Assembly: GCA_030621685.1 (NCBI GenBank)
Contig: JAUXHF010000084.1
Span: 1 to 7,880, forward strand
Length of the DNA: 7,880 nt
Source of the DNA: Spirochaetota bacterium
GTDB taxonomy: Bacteria > Spirochaetota > UBA12135 > COTS27
Reading direction: 5' to 3'
Under the pieces are notes generated by a model, which was given only the letters and a program-made list of their open reading frames with translations, searched no databases and had not been told where the DNA came from. The stretch's first letter is position 1. Every line of letters starts with the position of its first letter. The translations under genes were made by a program, and so were the position numbers. Positions 5,314 through 7,880 of the stretch are shown here, in pieces.

Positions 5314-5628
5314 TAAAAAGCTAACCTCGTATTTGTTAACAGCCTCTTTTTCTGTTTCTTTCTAAGCAGGAAAAGAGGCTTGCTTACAAACTTTCAGCAG
5401 GATCCGGCGGGTCTTATTTTACGGCTTTACTAAACTTTATTTCCAATACTAGAATTTTATAGATTTTTACTTTTTACTTACCTGCCGTATTTTTCGCAAA
5501 CTACTAGCTCATTTTCTTAGTTTCTTAATTCTTAGCTCACTCCCAAAACCCCGGTACTAAGAAAAAAAGAAAGAAGCAAGAAAAGAAAGAAGCAAAATAT
5601 AGAAAGAAAACAGAGCGGAGAAATATTC
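5314..5628. other. 315-bp intergenic spacer inside the sugar operon
   Basis: No gene is seen here. It contains a strong hairpin (5341-5380), a distant 10-bp inverted pair TTTTCTTAGT/ACTAAGAAAA (5512-5521, 5556-5565), a purine-rich stretch with a 16-bp-spaced repeat (AAAAGAAAGAAGCAA at 5565-5579 and 5581-5595), and the GGAG ribosome site (5617-5620) of the permease gene. No clear promoter was found. Confidence 0.6.
5341..5380 (+). terminator. 14-bp stem-loop after the binding-protein gene
   Basis: AGCCTCTTTTTCTG (5341-5354) pairs with CAGGAAAAGAGGCT (5367-5380) over 14 positions with a single G-U pair, enclosing a 12-base loop. The following bases (TGCTTACAAA) are not a U run, so it is a poor Rho-independent terminator. 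In sugar operons such hairpins after the binding-protein gene often protect that part of the mRNA and raise binder over permease. Partial termination or mRNA stabilisation are both possible. Confidence 0.6.
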
Positions 5629-6753
5629 TTGAACAAACACGCAAAAGAGACGCCGATGGATGAGCGTGTTCGCAAGATTTCAGTTTTTTCCAAATTACTC
5701 ATACGCCCTGAAATGGCTTCGATAGGCGGAGTCATCATAATTTTTACATTTTTCGGACTCACCGCCGCAACTTCCGGCATGTTTTCCTCGCTAGGAATAT
5801 TTACATTTTTAGAGCTTTCCGCTGAATTAGCGATCATTGCCATTGGCGCCTCCATGCTTATGATTGGCGGCGAATTCGATCTTTCCATCGGTTCTACTAT
5901 TGGCTTCTTAAGCGTATTTTTAGCCGTATTGCCCAGTGAGTTAGGCATACCTATTTATGCTACTCTTTTCCTTACCTTTGGGCTGGCCATGCTTATTGGC
6001 TACATCAACGGTATTTTAGTGGTTAAAACGGGCCTGCCTTCGTTCATTGTCACTCTTGCCATGCTTTTCATTCTTCGGGGAGCCGCCTTAGTGTTCATTC
6101 GCTCGATAACCAACAGAACTCAGGCCTACCTCGATAGAGAAACGCTTATACAAAATGACCCTTTGGCATGGCTCTTCGGCGGGAAGCTGCTTACAGGCTT
6201 CTTCGATTGGCTAGCACAGCATGGCCTATTAGAAAGTTTAGAAAATGAAAATGGTGAGATCACCTCTTTAGTTGGCGGGATCTCACCTTCTCTTGTATGG
6301 GCGCTTCTGCTGATTATTGTCACAACATGGGTCTTAAGCAAAACAAGGCTAGGGAACTGGATTTTCGCTACTGGTGGCGATCCCATTGCCGCGCGCAATG
6401 TGGGCGTTCCCGTACGCAAAGTGAAGATTGGCCTCTTCATGTTCACCGCTTTTTGTGCCTTTCTTCTGGCTGCCATCCAAGTACTCAGTAACGCTTCCGC
6501 CGATGCCCTGCGCGGAGAACTCAAGGAATTTGAAGCCATAATTTCCTCTGTGATTGGCGGCACCCTACTCACCGGAGGCTACGGTTCTACCATCGGCGCG
6601 GCCTTAGGCGCTCTTATTTTTGGCACTATTGGCCAAGGGCTTAACTACATTGGCGTTGATGCCAACTGGTTTAAAATCTTCCTTGGACTCATGGTTTTAG
6701 TGGCTGTCGTCTTAAGTAACTCTTTACGAAAGCGAGCTACAGGAAGGAATTAA
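5629..6753 (+). CDS. Sugar ABC transporter permease (BPD_transp_2 family, FrcC-like)
   Basis: Inner-membrane channel subunit for simple-sugar import, presumably a homodimer with the ATPase encoded next. The 374 residues have about nine to ten hydrophobic segments and hallmark stretches of the ribose/fructose/xylose-type permease family: GGEFDLSIGS (80-89), NGILVVKTGLPSFIVTLAMLFILRG (127-151), GNWIFATGGDPIAARNVGVPV (242-262) and the Gly-rich IGGTLLTGGYGS near the C-terminus. A long hydrophilic insertion of about 60 residues (160-220) separates two membrane parts, as in rhizobial relatives. I chose TTG 5629 because GGAG lies 8 bases upstream; the in-frame ATG at 5656 would shorten it by 9 residues with a weaker site. 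The ATPase gene follows after 54 bases. The coding sequence carries a 9-bp perfect inverted repeat at 6253-6287. Confidence 0.9.
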   Translation: MNKHAKETPMDERVRKISVFSKLLIRPEMASIGGVIIIFTFFGLTAATSGMFSSLGIFTFLELSAELAIIAIGASMLMIGGEFDLSIGSTIGFLSVFLAVLPSELGIPIYATLFLTFGLAMLIGYINGILVVKTGLPSFIVTLAMLFILRGAALVFIRSITNRTQAYLDRETLIQNDPLAWLFGGKLLTGFFDWLAQHGLLESLENENGEITSLVGGISPSLVWALLLIIVTTWVLSKTRLGNWIFATGGDPIAARNVGVPVRKVKIGLFMFTAFCAFLLAAIQVLSNASADALRGELKEFEAIISSVIGGTLLTGGYGSTIGAALGALIFGTIGQGLNYIGVDANWFKIFLGLMVLVAVVLSNSLRKRATGRN

Positions 6754-6807
6754 CAACGCTACGTCAAAGAAGTAATAAAAACACTTCTGCATAACAAAAG
6801 GGAAGTC

Positions 6808-7611
6808 ATGGAACAAGTTTCAAAACAAGCCTCGCTAACAGAACCAAGAAAAAATTCTTCTAAAAAAGGCGAAGTTATCATGAAGCTGGAAAACGTAAGC
6901 CGTTACTTTGGTTCTGTAGTAGCCCTAAAAAATATCACCTTTGAAGTAAAACGTGGCTTCGTAACCTGCCTGCTAGGAGATAACGGAGCCGGGAAATCTA
7001 CCTTGATCAAAATTCTTTCTGGAGTCCACCAGCCCAGCGAAGGCCAGCTGTGGATAAATGGAAGCCTCACCGTGCTGAAATCGCCACGTGATGCCCTAGA
7101 TTATGGCATGGCTACGGTGTTTCAAGATTTAGCCTTGGTGCCGCTTATGAGCATTCAACGCAATTTCTTCATGGGTCGAGAGCTGCGTAAAGGCAAAATA
7201 TTCAAAACCCTAGACTTTAAAAAATCTGATGAAATAGTGAAAACTGAAATGCAAAGAGTAGGTATTCATATCCGCAATACCCAGCAGGCTGTGGGGACGC
7301 TTTCTGGCGGCGAACGCCAATGCCTTGCCATCTCTCGTGCTTTGTTTTTTGGCAAGAACGTTATCATTTTCGATGAGCCTACCGCCGCCTTAGGTGTGCG
7401 CCAATCTAAAATTGTACTTGACTTCATCATTCAAGCACGAGACAGCAATATAGGAATTATTTTTATTACGCATAACTCTTATCATGCTCACGAAGTAGGC
7501 GATTTTTTCACCATCCTTAATCGTGGTAGAAACATAGGCCACTACGCCAAGCAAGATATTACTCGTGAAAAACTTCTTGACCTCATGGCTGGCAAGCATC
7601 TTACTCTTTAA
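6808..7611 (+). CDS. Sugar ABC transporter ATP-binding protein (single-domain, FrcA-like)
   Basis: Cytoplasmic ATPase of the simple-sugar importer. Motifs are complete: Walker A GDNGAGKST (57-65), Q-loop Gln106 in TVFQDLALVP, signature LSGGERQ (165-171), Walker B VIIFDEP with Glu190, D-loop AALG (193-196) and switch His222 in FITHN. Its 267 residues contain one nucleotide-binding domain, unlike the roughly 500-residue double-domain RbsA/XylG/MglA proteins, so two copies presumably assemble. FrcA-type proteins of rhizobia share this form and the PLMSIxRNFFxG and LNRGR segments. AAGGGAAG precedes ATG 6808; ATG 6880 is an alternative that would drop a charged 24-residue extension absent from many relatives. 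The last about 75 bases of this gene are the source of degenerate repeats that follow it. Confidence 0.9.
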   Translation: MEQVSKQASLTEPRKNSSKKGEVIMKLENVSRYFGSVVALKNITFEVKRGFVTCLLGDNGAGKSTLIKILSGVHQPSEGQLWINGSLTVLKSPRDALDYGMATVFQDLALVPLMSIQRNFFMGRELRKGKIFKTLDFKKSDEIVKTEMQRVGIHIRNTQQAVGTLSGGERQCLAISRALFFGKNVIIFDEPTAALGVRQSKIVLDFIIQARDSNIGIIFITHNSYHAHEVGDFFTILNRGRNIGHYAKQDITREKLLDLMAGKHLTL

Positions 7612-7642
7612 GATTTTCACTATATTCACTATCCCTAAATCA

Positions 7643-7747
7643 TGCTAGAAATAAAGGCCTAACATCCAAACAGCTAAACAGCCAAACAAAATATTACTCG
7701 TGAAAAATTTGCCATCACAGCCGGCAAGCATCCGTCCATTAAGATTT
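7643..7747 (+). repeat. First decayed copy of the 3' end of the sugar ATPase gene
   Basis: CTAGAAATAAAGGCC at the left resembles GTAGAAACATAGGCC of the gene (7526-7540). After about 20 unrelated bases (AACATCCAAACAGCTAAACA), 7681-7747 align with gene 7547-7616 through the stop region: ATATTACTCGTGAAAAA matches exactly, and the middle (CTTCTTGACCTCATGGCT in the gene) is replaced by TTTGCCATCACAGCC. It has no usable frame. Confidence 0.75.
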
Positions 7748-7880
7748 ATAGGCCACTACGCAAAACAAAATATTACTCGTGAAAAATTTGCCATCACAGC
7801 CGGCAAGCATCTGCCCATTAAGATTTATAGAACACTACACTAAGCAAAATATTACTCGTGAAAAATTTGCCATCACAGCC
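7748..7880 (+). repeat. 79-bp tandem repeats continuing past the window edge
   Basis: Two further units begin at 7748 and 7827, the last cut by the window. ATATTACTCG lies at 7691, 7770 and 7849, an exact 79-bp period. All copies share TTTGCCATCACAGCC, which is not in the gene, so they multiplied from an already diverged copy rather than repeatedly from the gene. The period is not a multiple of three, and each unit gains a TGA in the gene frame, so the array is non-coding as read here. Confidence 0.85.

Noticed and set aside
6126..6572. 148-codon open frame on the minus strand
   Set aside because: It is opposite the permease gene, which has strong family motifs in its own frame.
7643..7880. 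CRISPR-like array of regular repeats
   Set aside because: The 79-bp units are contiguous with no unique spacers, and their sequence is plainly derived from the adjacent ATPase gene.

Overview
The window looks like chromosomal DNA from a diderm bacterium of moderately low G+C. It holds two nutrient-uptake modules. A spirochaete is my best guess: a Tro-type metal ABC transporter with two permeases sits next to a DtxR/TroR regulator that has a C-terminal FeoA-like domain, alongside a single-domain FrcA-type sugar ATPase. I cannot name a genus, and the assignment is inference.

Layout. Positions 1-195 carry a decayed partial copy of the start of the first intact gene. Positions 196-3166 (+) encode troB (ATPase), troC (permease) and troD (permease) of a manganese/iron/zinc-type importer; the binding protein (troA) would lie to the left, outside the window. 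Between troC and troD are about 270 bp of degenerate repeated copies of the troD start, including a 12/15-bp minisatellite. Convergent to troD, on the - strand, is a DtxR/MntR/TroR-family repressor (3203-3940), the likely metal sensor for the importer. A roughly 400-bp AT-rich region rich in dyads and short repeats (3941-4362) holds the troR promoter and the probable promoter of the second module. Positions 4363-7611 (+) encode a complete simple-sugar ABC importer in the order binding protein, permease, ATPase, as in frcBCA-like operons. A strong 14-bp hairpin follows the binding-protein gene. From about 7643 to the right edge lie 79-bp tandem repeats that are decayed copies of the 3' end of the ATPase gene.

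How it works together. TroB powers the TroC/TroD channel to import metal delivered by an off-window TroA, and the TroR-like protein probably represses the system when metal is sufficient. The sugar module is self-contained: periplasmic binder, membrane channel and one ATPase that presumably acts as a homodimer.

The most unusual signal is not a gene. At three separate gene boundaries (5' of troB, 5' of troD, 3' of the sugar ATPase) there are degenerate partial copies of the adjacent coding sequence, and four other non-coding stretches (3170-3188, 4039-4057, 4149-4192, 5565-5595) carry short tandem or close direct repeats. Non-coding DNA here seems to grow by repeated local duplication of gene ends followed by decay. 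At the troC/troD junction this has produced two small ORFs that preserve the stop/start overlap that could couple translation.
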